From: Dietzia sp. NCCP-2495
GTDB lineage: Bacteria > Actinomycetota > Actinomycetes > Mycobacteriales > Mycobacteriaceae
Direction of reading: 5' to 3'
Assembly (NCBI RefSeq): GCF_026011735.1
Contig: NZ_BRVN01000004.1
Span: forward strand, 158,862-222,861
Length of the DNA stretch: 64,000 nt
The position numbers were made by a program, and so were the translations under genes. The notes below the pieces were generated by a model that did no database searches, had not been told where the DNA came from, and was given only the letters and a program-made list of their open reading frames with translations. Of this stretch, positions 1 through 8,178 are shown one piece after another; position 1 is the stretch's first letter, and each line of letters opens with the position of its first letter.

Positions 1-1
1 C

Positions 2-967
2 GAGCCGGGCAGCGGCCTGTTCCCCGCGGTGCCCTCGTATCTCGTCTACACCGCGCTGATCAATATCGTGTACTTCGGCGGCGCGGCGGCGCTGGGTATC
101 GCCGCGTGGCGGTCGGCGCACCGGCAGGCCGTACTGGCCGAGCAGGCGCGGACGATCGAGGTCCAGGCCGAGTCGCTGAGGGATGCCGCGGTGGTCGAGG
201 AGCGCCTACGCATCGCCCGCGAGTTGCATGACGTGGTGGCTCACCACATCGCGGCGATCGGGGTCCAGGCGGGCGCAGCCCGGCGCGTCATGGACCGTTC
301 GCCGGAGGCCACCGCCGAGGCTCTGCGCACGATCGAGGGGTCGTCGCGGTCCGCGGTCGGCGAGATGCGGTCGCTGCTCGGAGCCCTCCGCTCCGACGGC
401 CTCGGACCCGGGTCGGACACCTCGGCAGCCACCCGCGACGCCGACTCCGGCACCGGCACCGTCTCGGCCTCACGCACCGCCGACCTCACTGACACCGCCT
501 CCACCTCCGCCTCCGCCTCCCCGACCACCTCACGCACCGCTGGCCACGGCTTGTCCGAGCTACCCGAACTCGTCGCCTCGCACGCCACCGCGGGCTTCAC
601 GACCAGCTACGACGTGGCCGCCGATCCCGAACACCCGGTCACGGACGTCCCACCGCTCATCGGCTCGTCGATGTATCGCACGGTGCAGGAGGCGCTGGCC
701 AACGTGCGCCGACACTCGACCGCCTCGCGCGCGAGCGTGGTCCTGCGCACCGGCGAGCGCACCGACCACACGCCGTACGTCGAGGTGGAGATCCTCGACG
801 AGGGCCGTCCGCGCCCCGGAACCTCCGGCAGCGGCCTGGGTCAGCTCGGTATGCGCGAGCGCGTCCGGTCCCACCACGGCGAGTGCCAGATCGGTCCCCG
901 CGTGACCGGGGGGTACCGCGTGCGGGTCCGCCTGCCGTACGGCGCCGACGACTGGGAGAGAAAATGA
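2..967 (+). CDS. Two-component sensor histidine kinase, NarL/DesK type (5' end outside window)
   Basis: The reading frame is open back to the window edge, so the N-terminal membrane part is missing; an internal GTG at 29 is unlikely to be the true start. What remains has one hydrophobic segment, a short coiled linker, and a HisKA_3 dimerisation helix with the motif RIARELHDVVAHH. The phospho-accepting His is residue 67 counted from the GTG at 29. An N box (EALANVRRHS) and a G box (GSGLGQLGMRERV) of the HATPase domain follow. Between the helix and the ATPase lies a Ser/Thr/Ala-rich low-complexity stretch of about 45 residues (roughly 125-170). It overlaps the response regulator gene by ATGA, so the pair is one operon. 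The kinase presumably phosphorylates that regulator; the stimulus is unknown, though the ABC exporter downstream is a plausible target. Confidence 0.88.
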   Translation, partial: EPGSGLFPAVPSYLVYTALINIVYFGGAAALGIAAWRSAHRQAVLAEQARTIEVQAESLRDAAVVEERLRIARELHDVVAHHIAAIGVQAGAARRVMDRSPEATAEALRTIEGSSRSAVGEMRSLLGALRSDGLGPGSDTSAATRDADSGTGTVSASRTADLTDTASTSASASPTTSRTAGHGLSELPELVASHATAGFTTSYDVAADPEHPVTDVPPLIGSSMYRTVQEALANVRRHSTASRASVVLRTGERTDHTPYVEVEILDEGRPRPGTSGSGLGQLGMRERVRSHHGECQIGPRVTGGYRVRVRLPYGADDWERK

Positions 968-1740
968 CGACGACACCGCCGCCTCCCCCACCCGAGGTAC
1001 TGCGCGTCCTTGTCGTGGACGATCAACCGCTGATGCGATCAGGGTTCTCGATGATGCTCAGCGCCGAGGACGACATCACGGTGATCGGCGATGCCGCCGA
1101 CGGTGCCGCCGCGATCGAGGCGTGCCGCGAGCTGCGACCCGACGTGGTGCTCATGGACGTGCAGATGCCCGGAATGGACGGGATCGAGGCCACCACCCGG
1201 ATAGTGGCCGAGGGACTGTCCCGCGTGCTCATCCTCACGACCTTCGACCGCGACGACTACCTCTTCGACGCCCTGCGCGCCGGCGCCGGCGGCTTCCTGC
1301 TCAAGAACTCCGATCCCGACGACCTGGTGGACGGCATCCGTGCGGTCGCCCACGGGCACGCACTGCTCGCTCCCGAGGTGACCCGCCGGGTGATCGAGAA
1401 GATGACCACCTCTCCGAGCGCCCCTACACCTGCAGAGACCACCTCCGGCACAACGCCGTCCGCCACGACATCACCTGCCTCGCCGTCCGCCTCAACTCCG
1501 TCCGCCGCAACGCCGTCCGCTTCCTCCCGCGCGCTCGACGTGCTCACCGCCCGTGAGCTCGAGGTCCTGCGCCACGTCGCGCGAGGTCTGTCCAACGCGG
1601 AGATCGCCGCGGAACTCGTGGTGGGCGAGGCGACGGTGAAGTCGCACGTCTCGGCCTGCCTGTCGAAACTGCATCTGCGCGATCGCGTGCAGGCCGTGGT
1701 CCTCGCGTATGAGGCCGGGCTCGTCCACCCCGGCGACTGA
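964..1740 (+). CDS. LuxR/NarL-family response regulator
   Basis: The 258-residue protein has an N-terminal receiver domain (acidic pair VVDDQ, phospho-acceptor Asp65 in LMDVQMP, conserved Lys in GGFLLKNS) and a C-terminal LuxR-type helix-turn-helix ([25 protein letters not shown]...VKSHVS). The start is the ATG overlapping the kinase stop codon; a longer frame from 883 would run into the kinase gene. The two domains are joined by a linker of about 45 Ser/Thr/Pro/Ala residues, unusually long for this family and matching the low-complexity insertion in the partner kinase. It is the DNA-binding output of the two-component system. Its targets are not visible, but the NatAB-like transporter 365 bp downstream is the natural candidate. 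Confidence 0.93.
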   Translation: MTTTPPPPPPEVLRVLVVDDQPLMRSGFSMMLSAEDDITVIGDAADGAAAIEACRELRPDVVLMDVQMPGMDGIEATTRIVAEGLSRVLILTTFDRDDYLFDALRAGAGGFLLKNSDPDDLVDGIRAVAHGHALLAPEVTRRVIEKMTTSPSAPTPAETTSGTTPSATTSPASPSASTPSAATPSASSRALDVLTARELEVLRHVARGLSNAEIAAELVVGEATVKSHVSACLSKLHLRDRVQAVVLAYEAGLVHPGD

Positions 1741-1784
1741 CCGCCGTGCCCTGACGACTCCGCACGCCCGCCCGGCTGACAGTT

Positions 1785-1888
1785 CGGTCAGCCGGCAGTG
1801 CGGTCAGCCGTCAATGCGGTCAGCCGTCAGTGCGGTCAGCCGTCAGTGCGGTCAGCCGTCAGTGCGGTCAGCCGTCAGTGCGGTCAGC
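1785..1888 (+). repeat. 16-bp tandem repeat, six full units plus half a unit
   Basis: The unit cggtcagccgtcagtg is repeated head to tail at 1785, 1801, 1817, 1833, 1849 and 1865, with a truncated copy at 1881-1888. Units 3-6 are identical; unit 1 has ccggcag and unit 2 has tcaatg. It lies in the 364-bp gap between the response regulator (ends 1740) and the ABC ATPase (starts 2105). The rest of that gap (1889-2104) shows no gene; only the Shine-Dalgarno for 2105 is clear. There are no unique spacers, so it is not a CRISPR. The core GGTCAGCCGTCAG recurs once at 62866-62878. Confidence 0.95.
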
Positions 1889-2104
1889 AAAACCCCTGGT
1901 CGGCTTCCGAGAATCCGTACCGGAGTGACGGCTCGCCCCCTTGAGACGGCTCTCCGCCTTGAGGAGGAGACGGGTCCGCAACTCCAGCAGCGGAATTCCG
2001 TCTCGCGGCTGATCCGCTCGTCGTCGTCGCCCCATACCGTCAGGGGTGTCATCAGGACGAGGGACCACCGCCCCCACGGGGTGGCCGGTCAGGGAAGGAC
2101 CACC

Positions 2105-2986
2105 ATGCTCCGCATAGACGGACTGACCAGGCGCTTCGGCGAGAACCTCGCCGTGAACGGCGTCGAGTTCGACGTTCCACGTGGAACCATGACCGGTTTC
2201 GTGGGCGGCAACGGCGCGGGCAAGACCACCACCATGCGCATGATTATGGGCGTTCTCCAGCCCACCGACGGGCGCGTGCTGTGGAACGGCCACGAGGCGA
2301 CCGTCACCGACCGCCGCCGCTTCGGGTACATGCCCGAAGAGCGCGGGCTCTACCCCAAGCAGCCCGTGCTCGATCAGCTCGTCTACCTGGGCCGGCTCCA
2401 GGGCCGCTCGGCCGCGGACGCCAAGCGCGACGCGACCGACCTCCTCGACCGCTTCGGCCTCGGCGAGAGGCTGGGTGACAAGCTCGAGTCGCTCTCGCTG
2501 GGCAATCAGCAGCGGGTTCAGATCGCCGCCGCGGTGATCGGCAAGCCCGAGCTGCTAGTCCTGGACGAGCCGTTCTCCGGCCTCGACCCGGTCGCTGTGG
2601 ACTCCATGGTCGACCTGCTCCGCGAGTACACGACTCGCGGCGTGCCGGTGCTGTTCTCCTCCCACCAACTCGACCTCGTCGAGCGGCTCTGCGACAAGCT
2701 CGTTGTGCTCTCCAGCGGCCGGGTCGTGGCCCGCGGAACCGTCGATGACCTGCGGCGACGTGGCCGCGTCCTGCACCGCCTGGTCGTGGGCGGCGACGCC
2801 GGCTGGGTGCGAGACCTGCCCGGCGTACACGTGGTGGACGTCGACGGCCCCACCGCCCTGCTCGACATCAACGACCCGGCCGCCACGGACGCCGTCCTGC
2901 GCGAGGCCATGGCCCGCGGGACCGTGCGCGAGCTCGCCGAGGTCGTTCCCACCCTGTCCGACATCTACCGCGAGGTGACGGTATGA
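2105..2986 (+). CDS. ABC transporter ATP-binding protein, NatA-like
   Basis: The 293-residue ATPase has Walker A GGNGAGKT (34-41), a slightly unusual signature LSLGNQQR (130-137), Walker B LLVLDEP (150-156) and the switch His in SSHQLD. The C-terminal extension of about 80 residues is typical of NatA/CcmA-type export ATPases. The ATG at 2105 is preceded by a good Shine-Dalgarno (gggaagga, about 2091-2098); the frame is open further upstream but that part runs through the tandem repeat and carries no domain. The gene overlaps the permease gene by ATGA. It should power export by the permease encoded next; the substrate (Na+, a drug or a peptide) cannot be told. Confidence 0.92.
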   Translation: MLRIDGLTRRFGENLAVNGVEFDVPRGTMTGFVGGNGAGKTTTMRMIMGVLQPTDGRVLWNGHEATVTDRRRFGYMPEERGLYPKQPVLDQLVYLGRLQGRSAADAKRDATDLLDRFGLGERLGDKLESLSLGNQQRVQIAAAVIGKPELLVLDEPFSGLDPVAVDSMVDLLREYTTRGVPVLFSSHQLDLVERLCDKLVVLSSGRVVARGTVDDLRRRGRVLHRLVVGGDAGWVRDLPGVHVVDVDGPTALLDINDPAATDAVLREAMARGTVRELAEVVPTLSDIYREVTV

Positions 2987-4299
2987 GCACCACCGACCAG
3001 TTCCCCTTCCCGACCGCCACCGCCAACGGCAGCGTCGCCGGGTCCGGCCCCGCGGCCAACGGCGATGCCGGATCCGGTCCCGGCACCGGCACCGACGCAC
3101 CGGCCCCCGAGACGCAGGCGGCGTGGCGGATCGTCGCCGGCCGCGAGATCATGGTCAAGCTGCGGGACCGCAACTTCATCATTTCCACGCTCACCACCCT
3201 CGGGATCATGGTGATCGCGTTCGCCGTGTCGTTCGTCATGAGCGGACAGACCGAGTCCAAGACCCTTGCCGTGGCCTCCGCTGACGGAGCGGCGATCGCC
3301 CAGCAGGCGACCTCCGAGGGCGGCGCGGCGATGTCCGGGCCGTTCGCCCCGGGAGACGTCGAGGTCACGATCAGCGAATTCCCGGACGAAGCCGCTGCAG
3401 AGCAGGCCGTGAGCGACGGGGACGCCGACGCAGCCCTGGTCGGCGGGCCCGGCGAGTGGACTCTCGTCGGCACCGACTCGATCGACAACACACTCGCCGG
3501 GCTGATCGGTACCACCGTGTCTGCCGACGCCCTGGCGACCAACGCGGCCGCCGCCGGCACCACGGTCGGCGACCTCACCGCCGGCTCTGAGGTGGGTGAA
3601 CGACTCCTCGACCCAGACGGCGCAGCCGACGAAGGCGTGCAGTTCATCGCCGGATTCGTCTTCGTGTTCCTGTTCTACCTGGCCGCGATCCTGTTCGGCT
3701 ACGCAATCGCCAACAGTGTCGTGGAGGAGAAGCAGTCGCGGATCGTAGAGATCCTCGCCGCCGCCATCCCGCTGCGGCAACTGCTGGTGGGCAAGGTCGT
3801 GGGCGCCACCGTGCTCGCGATGGGTCAGATGGTGCTGTTCGTCGGAATCGGCCTGATCGGCTTGAGCTTCACCGCGTACACGGCACTTCTCCCGGCAATG
3901 GCCGGTGCAGCGGCCTGGTACCTGGCACTGTTCGTGATCGGGTTCGTCGCACTGGCGTGCCTGTTCGCCGTGGCCGGGGCGCTGGCCACCCGCGCCGAGG
4001 ACGTGCAGTCCACCTCTTCCCCCGTGCTGACGCTCATCATGATCGCCACCTTCGGCGGGCTGTTCGTCTCCGGAACCTGGCAGGTCGTGGCCTCCTACAT
4101 CCCGATCATGTCGACGGTCACCATGCCGATCCGCCTCGTCGAGGGCACCGCCGCGTGGTGGGAGCCGCTCGTCGCGATGATCCTCTCGCTGGTCGCCGCC
4201 GCCGTGGTGATCGGTGTGGCCGAGCGGATCTACCGCCGCTCGATCATGCAAACCGGGCGCAAGCTCACCTACCGGGAGGCGCTCAAGCTGGCCGAGTGA
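2983..4299 (+). CDS. ABC-2 type permease, NatB-like
   Basis: The 438-residue membrane protein has a Gly/Pro/Ala-rich cytoplasmic N-terminus of about 45 residues, a first membrane helix near 66-88, an extracytoplasmic domain of about 135 residues, and then five hydrophobic helices between about 220 and 415. This is the ABC2_membrane_3 (NatB/YhaP) layout. It starts with the ATG overlapping the ATPase stop and is the membrane half of that exporter. The position next to a two-component system resembles bacitracin- or stress-responsive export modules, but the link is inferred from position only. Confidence 0.88.
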   Translation: MSTTDQFPFPTATANGSVAGSGPAANGDAGSGPGTGTDAPAPETQAAWRIVAGREIMVKLRDRNFIISTLTTLGIMVIAFAVSFVMSGQTESKTLAVASADGAAIAQQATSEGGAAMSGPFAPGDVEVTISEFPDEAAAEQAVSDGDADAALVGGPGEWTLVGTDSIDNTLAGLIGTTVSADALATNAAAAGTTVGDLTAGSEVGERLLDPDGAADEGVQFIAGFVFVFLFYLAAILFGYAIANSVVEEKQSRIVEILAAAIPLRQLLVGKVVGATVLAMGQMVLFVGIGLIGLSFTAYTALLPAMAGAAAWYLALFVIGFVALACLFAVAGALATRAEDVQSTSSPVLTLIMIATFGGLFVSGTWQVVASYIPIMSTVTMPIRLVEGTAAWWEPLVAMILSLVAAAVVIGVAERIYRRSIMQTGRKLTYREALKLAE

Positions 4300-4374
4300 A
4301 TGCCCCCCCCGAGTGCGCACATGTACCGGCCGTCGGTGGATCTTCCCCCGGCGGTCGGCCCATGTTCGAGGCGA

Positions 4375-4899
4375 TCAGGGATGTACTGACCGGGACTCGC
4401 TCGACCGGCCGGCGTCGAGGTGCGCCACGTCGCTCAGTCGCAGGGGCGTGAATGTCCCCTCGGTGTGCGCCGAGAGCACCCGAGTGGTGAAGCAGGCGTG
4501 GTCGCCCCCGTCGTCGAGCATCGCGATTCTCTCGACCACCATCCGGTTGGGGCAGTACCTGAGCAGCGGCAGGCCGTGCTCGTCGGTGTCCGTCACGCGT
4601 CCGTTGGCACCGCGACCCGCGAACTTGTCGGTCGTCTCCCCCGTCCGGGTGCCGAACCACTCGGCGACCGCGTGATCGGTTTCGGTGAGGAAGTGGATCG
4701 CAAAATGCGTCGCACGCAGCCCGGTCCGGTAGGTGTGATTGGCCTTGGACAGCCACAGGCAATAGTGCTCGGCGGAGATACTCGACTGCGCATGGAAACC
4801 GACGAGACATCCCGCCGGCTCGTTCTCCGCGACCGTGGTGACCACGATCATCGCCGGATCCGCCGACGCCATCAGCCCGCCGAAGGCGTCCGCACTCAT
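4375..4899 (-). CDS. Flavin reductase-like (FMN-binding) protein
   Basis: The 174-residue protein matches the flavin reductase-like split-barrel family: an early MASADPAMIVVTTVAENEPAG strand, LVGFHAQSSISAEHYCLWLSK for FMN binding, and HFAIHFLTETDHAVAEWFG. Such proteins reduce FMN with NAD(P)H or bind it as a cofactor. The start overlaps the stop of the RibD-like reductase gene by ATGA, so both are cotranscribed leftward. Convergent with the NatB-like gene across a 75-bp gap that shows no clear hairpin. Partner oxygenase and substrate are unknown. Confidence 0.82.
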   Translation of the reverse strand: MSADAFGGLMASADPAMIVVTTVAENEPAGCLVGFHAQSSISAEHYCLWLSKANHTYRTGLRATHFAIHFLTETDHAVAEWFGTRTGETTDKFAGRGANGRVTDTDEHGLPLLRYCPNRMVVERIAMLDDGGDHACFTTRVLSAHTEGTFTPLRLSDVAHLDAGRSSESRSVHP

Positions 4900-5672
4900 C
4901 GGTCGGACCTGTCGTCAGTCTCCGCCCGGCCGGCCGGGGCCTCGTACCGGAGGAAGATCGTGCCGCCCTCGGCCATGACGCCCTTCAGGTCGAACCTGGC
5001 GATGCCGGTTCCGGGAGGTGTCACGGACACGGGCAACGGGTCGCCGCCCATCATCGGGGAGATGGACAGCAGCAACTCGTCGAGCCGGTCGGCCGCCACG
5101 AGTTCGCCCAGCCAGGTGGGGCCGCCCTCGCAAAGCACGACGCCGTGCCCGCGGGCGGAGAGCGCGCGCATGGCCTGCTCCGGCTCCACACGCTCGTCGC
5201 CGGCCAGGATGACCTCGGCGAACTCCTCGACCTCCTCGCGGCGCCCCGGATCGGCCCCCGCACAGGTGATGACCACCGTCGGGGCGTGCTCGGGAGCATC
5301 GGCGAACACGCTGGCCGCCCCGTCCAGATTCAGGCTCCTGCTGACCACGGCGACCGGCGGAGTGGCCGGCTTTCCCAGCTCTTGCCTCCGTGCCTGCGCG
5401 TCCTCGGACAGCCGCACCGGCCCATATCCTTCGCGCCGGACCGTCTCGGCCCCGACCAGAACGACGTCGGCCATCTGCCGCATGCTGCGGAACAACGCCT
5501 GGTCCGGGCGGGTGGACAGCGCGCCCACCCGGCCGCCGACCGCGGCCGTGCCATCCAACCCCGCGACCATGTGCCCGGCGACCCAGCATTCGTGCCGGGG
5601 CGAGGACCGATCCACCTCCAGGTACGGGGCCAGCGGGTCGGGGACATCTGCGCCGATCTCGAGTACGTGCAT
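4896..5672 (-). CDS. RibD C-terminal-domain reductase (pyrimidine reductase family)
   Basis: The 258-residue protein has the DHFR-like RibD_C fold: MVAGLDGTAAVGG...GALSTRPDQALFRSMRQMADVVLVGAETVRREGYGP, then VVITCAG, VVLCEGGPTWLGELVAADRLDEL. It lacks the deaminase domain of bifunctional RibD, as do several stand-alone actinobacterial paralogues, so it may be an NADPH reductase of a pyrimidine or pterin-like substrate and not the main riboflavin enzyme. On the minus strand a TAGGAT hexamer lies 7 nt before the ATG, suggesting a leaderless message. Divergent from the secreted lipase gene. Confidence 0.82.
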   Translation of the reverse strand: MHVLEIGADVPDPLAPYLEVDRSSPRHECWVAGHMVAGLDGTAAVGGRVGALSTRPDQALFRSMRQMADVVLVGAETVRREGYGPVRLSEDAQARRQELGKPATPPVAVVSRSLNLDGAASVFADAPEHAPTVVITCAGADPGRREEVEEFAEVILAGDERVEPEQAMRALSARGHGVVLCEGGPTWLGELVAADRLDELLLSISPMMGGDPLPVSVTPPGTGIARFDLKGVMAEGGTIFLRYEAPAGRAETDDRSDR

Positions 5673-5762
5673 GACGGCGATCCTAGGTTCCGTCCACAGC
5701 GCCGGACACCGGTCGATTCCCCACCGGAAGCCAGGCGCCTGTGAGCGGGATTAACGACGGAA

Positions 5763-5768
5763 TACACT
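5763..5768 (+). promoter_or_regulatory. Candidate -10 box of a leaderless promoter for the lipase gene
   Basis: TACACT fits the actinobacterial TANNNT -10 consensus and lies exactly 6 nt before the ATG at 5775. There is no Shine-Dalgarno in between, so transcription probably starts at or next to the A of the start codon. The same TANNNT-N6-ATG arrangement recurs at 7275, 8167 and 39904. Confidence 0.55.
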
Positions 5769-5774
5769 CCGCCT

Positions 5775-7001
5775 ATGAACTCCCTCACATCACGAGGCAA
5801 GACGCGCACCGCGCAGATGCTCACGTCAGCTGCGGCTGCCGTCGTCGTCGTCGCCTCTCTCACCGTCCCCGCGGCGGCCGAACCGGCGGCCTCGCCCAAC
5901 CCCGCGCCCACGTGGTCCGGCCTGGACACCCGGCAGTGGACGGCGCCGATCCCCGCACCCGGCGGCGTGGCCGCCACCATGCCGCTCGACCCGGCGCTCT
6001 CGCTGCCGCAGGCCGGACGGGCGGTGCGACAGGTCTACGGCACCATCGACCAGCACGGACAGCCCGCCATTTCCACCTCCGCGGTGTTCCTCCCGCACGG
6101 CGAGGCACCGGACGGCGGCTGGCCCGTCGTGGCGTGGGCCCACGGCACCACCGGCCTCGGCGACGACTGCGCGCCCTCGACCCAGCCGCGCTCCGACCGC
6201 GACGCCGAGTACCTCGGCCACTGGCTCGACCAGGGCTACGCCGTGGTGGCCTCCGACTACGTGGGGCTGGGCACCCCCGGCCTGCTCAGCTACCTCAACG
6301 GGCCGGCCACCGGGCAGGCGATCGTCGACTCCGTGATCTCCGCACGAAGCTCCGACCTCCCCCTCTCGCCGACGTGGGCACTGGTGGGTCAGTCGCAGGG
6401 TGCCGGCGCCGCGCTCAACACCGCGGTCCGCGCGACAGAGCTCGGTGCGCCCGCCGGACTGGACTACCGCGGCGTGGTGGCCACCGGCGCGCCGGCCAAC
6501 ATCGAGCACATCTTCCAGTGGGGCGGGCCCGGTTTCCCGCCGGTCAACCTGCCCACCGGGCTCAACCTGTACGCGTTCTACATCCTCGCCGGGTTCCGCG
6601 ACCAGCACCCCGAGCTCGACGTCAACTCGCTGCTCACACCGGCGGGCCGAGACATGGTCGACTCCGCCGAAACCCTCTGCTACGCCGCGATGAGGGACAA
6701 GGTCGGCGGCTTCCAGGTCTCGCAGGCGCTCCAGCGCCCGCTCAAGGACATCCCCGACGTGTTCGGAAAACTGCAGCGCTACATGGGCACCCCGACCGTC
6801 GGTTACGACCGGCCGGTGTTCCTCGGCCAGGGGCTGCTCGATCTCGACGTGCCGGCGCCGGCCGCGCTGTCGCTCGCGGCCGAGATGACGCTGAACCGCC
6901 AGCCGCTCGAGCTGCGGGTCTACCCCGACCAGGATCACAGCGGGACCGTGTACGCCGCGACGCCGGACGCCACTGCGTTCCTCGCGCGCGTGATGGGCTG
7001 A
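5775..7001 (+). CDS. Secreted alpha/beta-hydrolase, secretory lipase (LIP) family
   Basis: The 408-residue protein begins with a basic N-terminus and hydrophobic helix (about 10-35) ending in Ala-rich residues, a likely Sec signal peptide. The nucleophile elbow GQSQGAG puts the catalytic Ser at 207; Asp356 or Asp358 in GQGLLDLDVP and His388 in DQDHSG complete the probable triad. HGTTGLGDDCAPS (123-135) is the oxyanion region typical of LIP-family secretory lipases. It probably hydrolyses acyl esters outside the cell or in the cell envelope. It stands alone, divergent from the RibD-like gene, with a leaderless-type promoter. Confidence 0.87.
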   Translation: MNSLTSRGKTRTAQMLTSAAAAVVVVASLTVPAAAEPAASPNPAPTWSGLDTRQWTAPIPAPGGVAATMPLDPALSLPQAGRAVRQVYGTIDQHGQPAISTSAVFLPHGEAPDGGWPVVAWAHGTTGLGDDCAPSTQPRSDRDAEYLGHWLDQGYAVVASDYVGLGTPGLLSYLNGPATGQAIVDSVISARSSDLPLSPTWALVGQSQGAGAALNTAVRATELGAPAGLDYRGVVATGAPANIEHIFQWGGPGFPPVNLPTGLNLYAFYILAGFRDQHPELDVNSLLTPAGRDMVDSAETLCYAAMRDKVGGFQVSQALQRPLKDIPDVFGKLQRYMGTPTVGYDRPVFLGQGLLDLDVPAPAALSLAAEMTLNRQPLELRVYPDQDHSGTVYAATPDATAFLARVMG

Positions 7002-7259
7002 TCCTCCCCGGCATCCGGGAGATCAACAGCAGCCGCGCGGTCCGAAACAGACGTCCAATTGGGCCCGGCCGCGCCGCTGCGGGTAGGCGCACGTCTGACA
7101 TGTCACGGATGTGATACGAATCATAATTGTTACGTACTTGTCACCTGAGGATTTTCTAGTATCGTCCACGACATCGCCGCGCGGGGATGTTTCAGGGACT
7201 CCCCGCGCGGCTGACTTCATTTCGGGACTAGGGGCCACGTCCGGCATCAGCTGGGCACC

Positions 7260-7273
7260 TAGAACGTGTTCTA
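7260..7273. promoter_or_regulatory. KstR-type operator with adjacent -10 box (7275-7280)
   Basis: tagaacgtgttcta matches the published 14-bp KstR motif TNNAACNNGTTNNA at every fixed position and is a near-perfect palindrome. KstR is the TetR-family repressor of cholesterol catabolism in mycobacteria and rhodococci. One base after it stands TACCCT (7275-7280), a TANNNT -10 box exactly 6 nt from the ATG at 7287, so the operator lies directly upstream of the -10, where a bound repressor would block RNA polymerase. Further up in the same 285-bp gap is a 10-bp palindrome, tgacatgtca (7096-7105), of unknown meaning. Confidence 0.72.
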
Positions 7274-7286
7274 GTACCCTGAGGGC

Positions 7287-8156
7287 ATGAGCGCCCTCGA
7301 CTTCGAGTCCACCAGCACGACCATCACCGCCGGCCGCTTCGAGCTGCACTACCACGAGGCAGGCGAGGGCAGCGTCGCCGAACCCGAGAACTCCGTGCCC
7401 GTCCTGTTCCTCCACGGCTCCGGCCCCGGCGTCACCGCGTGGTCCAACTTCGCAGGCAACTTTCCCGTGTTCGCCGAGCAGTTCCATACGATCCTGCTGG
7501 ACATGCCCGGCTTCGGGAAGAGCTCCGACCTGGAGTGGGAAAAGGCCTACCCCCTGATCGCGGCCGAGGCGATCGACGCGTTCTGCGAGGCCAAGGGCAT
7601 CGAGAAGGTCGACATCGTGGGCAACTCGATGGGCGGCAACGTAGCCTGCGAAACCGCCCTGGCCTACCCCGACCGGGTCCGCAAGATGGCCCTCATGGGC
7701 CCCGGCGGCCTGGCCGCGCCCCTGTTCACCCCCGAGCCCAGTGAGGGCTCGCGTCGCCTGTTCGACTTCCTCGCCGACCCCACTGACGAGAAGATGAGCG
7801 CCTGGGTCGACACCATGGTCGGCAACAAGAAGGTCGTCTCCCCCGAGCTGATCCGCGCCCGCACCGAAGCCGCCACCGCGCCCGGCGCCGTGGAGCGCAT
7901 GTACACGATCTTCGGCTCGATCCTCAAGCGCGAGAACGCCTACACACCGCTCTACGCGCGCGCCTCGCAGATTCGTCAGGAAACACTTCTCATCTGGGGC
8001 CGCGACGACCGCATGCTCCCCTACGAGCAGGCCCACTTCGCGTTTCGCCAGCTGCCCAAGGCCGAGCTGCACGCCTTCTCCCGCTGCGGCCACTGGGCCA
8101 TGATCGAGCAGAAGGACAAGTTCGAGCGCCTGGTGATCGACTTCTTCCTCAACTGA
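7287..8156 (+). CDS. Alpha/beta-hydrolase of the meta-cleavage-product hydrolase family (HsaD/BphD-like)
   Basis: The 289-residue protein has the C-C bond hydrolase signature: oxyanion motif HGSGPG (43-48) followed by AWSNF, nucleophile GNSMGG (Ser114), MGPGG at 137-141, acid Asp240/241 in IWGRDDR, and His269 in CGHW. The segment GGLAAPLFTPEPSEGSRRL closely parallels that of HsaD, which cleaves the seco-steroid ring-cleavage product in cholesterol breakdown. A perfect KstR-type operator stands before the gene, supporting a steroid role. No HsaC or HsaAB homologue is next to it, so it may act on another ring-cleavage product or a steroid side-route intermediate. Confidence 0.85.
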   Translation: MSALDFESTSTTITAGRFELHYHEAGEGSVAEPENSVPVLFLHGSGPGVTAWSNFAGNFPVFAEQFHTILLDMPGFGKSSDLEWEKAYPLIAAEAIDAFCEAKGIEKVDIVGNSMGGNVACETALAYPDRVRKMALMGPGGLAAPLFTPEPSEGSRRLFDFLADPTDEKMSAWVDTMVGNKKVVSPELIRARTEAATAPGAVERMYTIFGSILKRENAYTPLYARASQIRQETLLIWGRDDRMLPYEQAHFAFRQLPKAELHAFSRCGHWAMIEQKDKFERLVIDFFLN

Positions 8157-8166
8157 ACAGGCCCGA

Positions 8167-8172
8167 TACAGT
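8167..8172 (+). promoter_or_regulatory. Candidate -10 box of a leaderless promoter
   Basis: TACAGT lies 6 nt before the ATG at 8179, in the 22-bp gap after the hydrolase gene, and there is no convincing Shine-Dalgarno. It may give the downstream gene its own leaderless transcript in addition to readthrough. Confidence 0.45.
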
Positions 8173-8178
8173 CAGGGC

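Noticed and set aside
1785..1888. CRISPR-like array
   Set aside because: The 16-bp units are directly adjacent without spacers and no cas gene is near; it is a plain tandem repeat.
2965..4320. A 451-residue minus-strand frame opposite the NatB-like permease
   Set aside because: It is rich in His, Asp, Gly and Arg without any domain, the usual antisense shadow at 70% GC; the plus-strand permease is clearly real.
7002..7259. tRNA or small RNA in the AT-richer gap before the HsaD-like hydrolase
   Set aside because: No T-loop (GGTTCRA) or cloverleaf pattern was found; only a 10-bp palindrome and the operator are supported.
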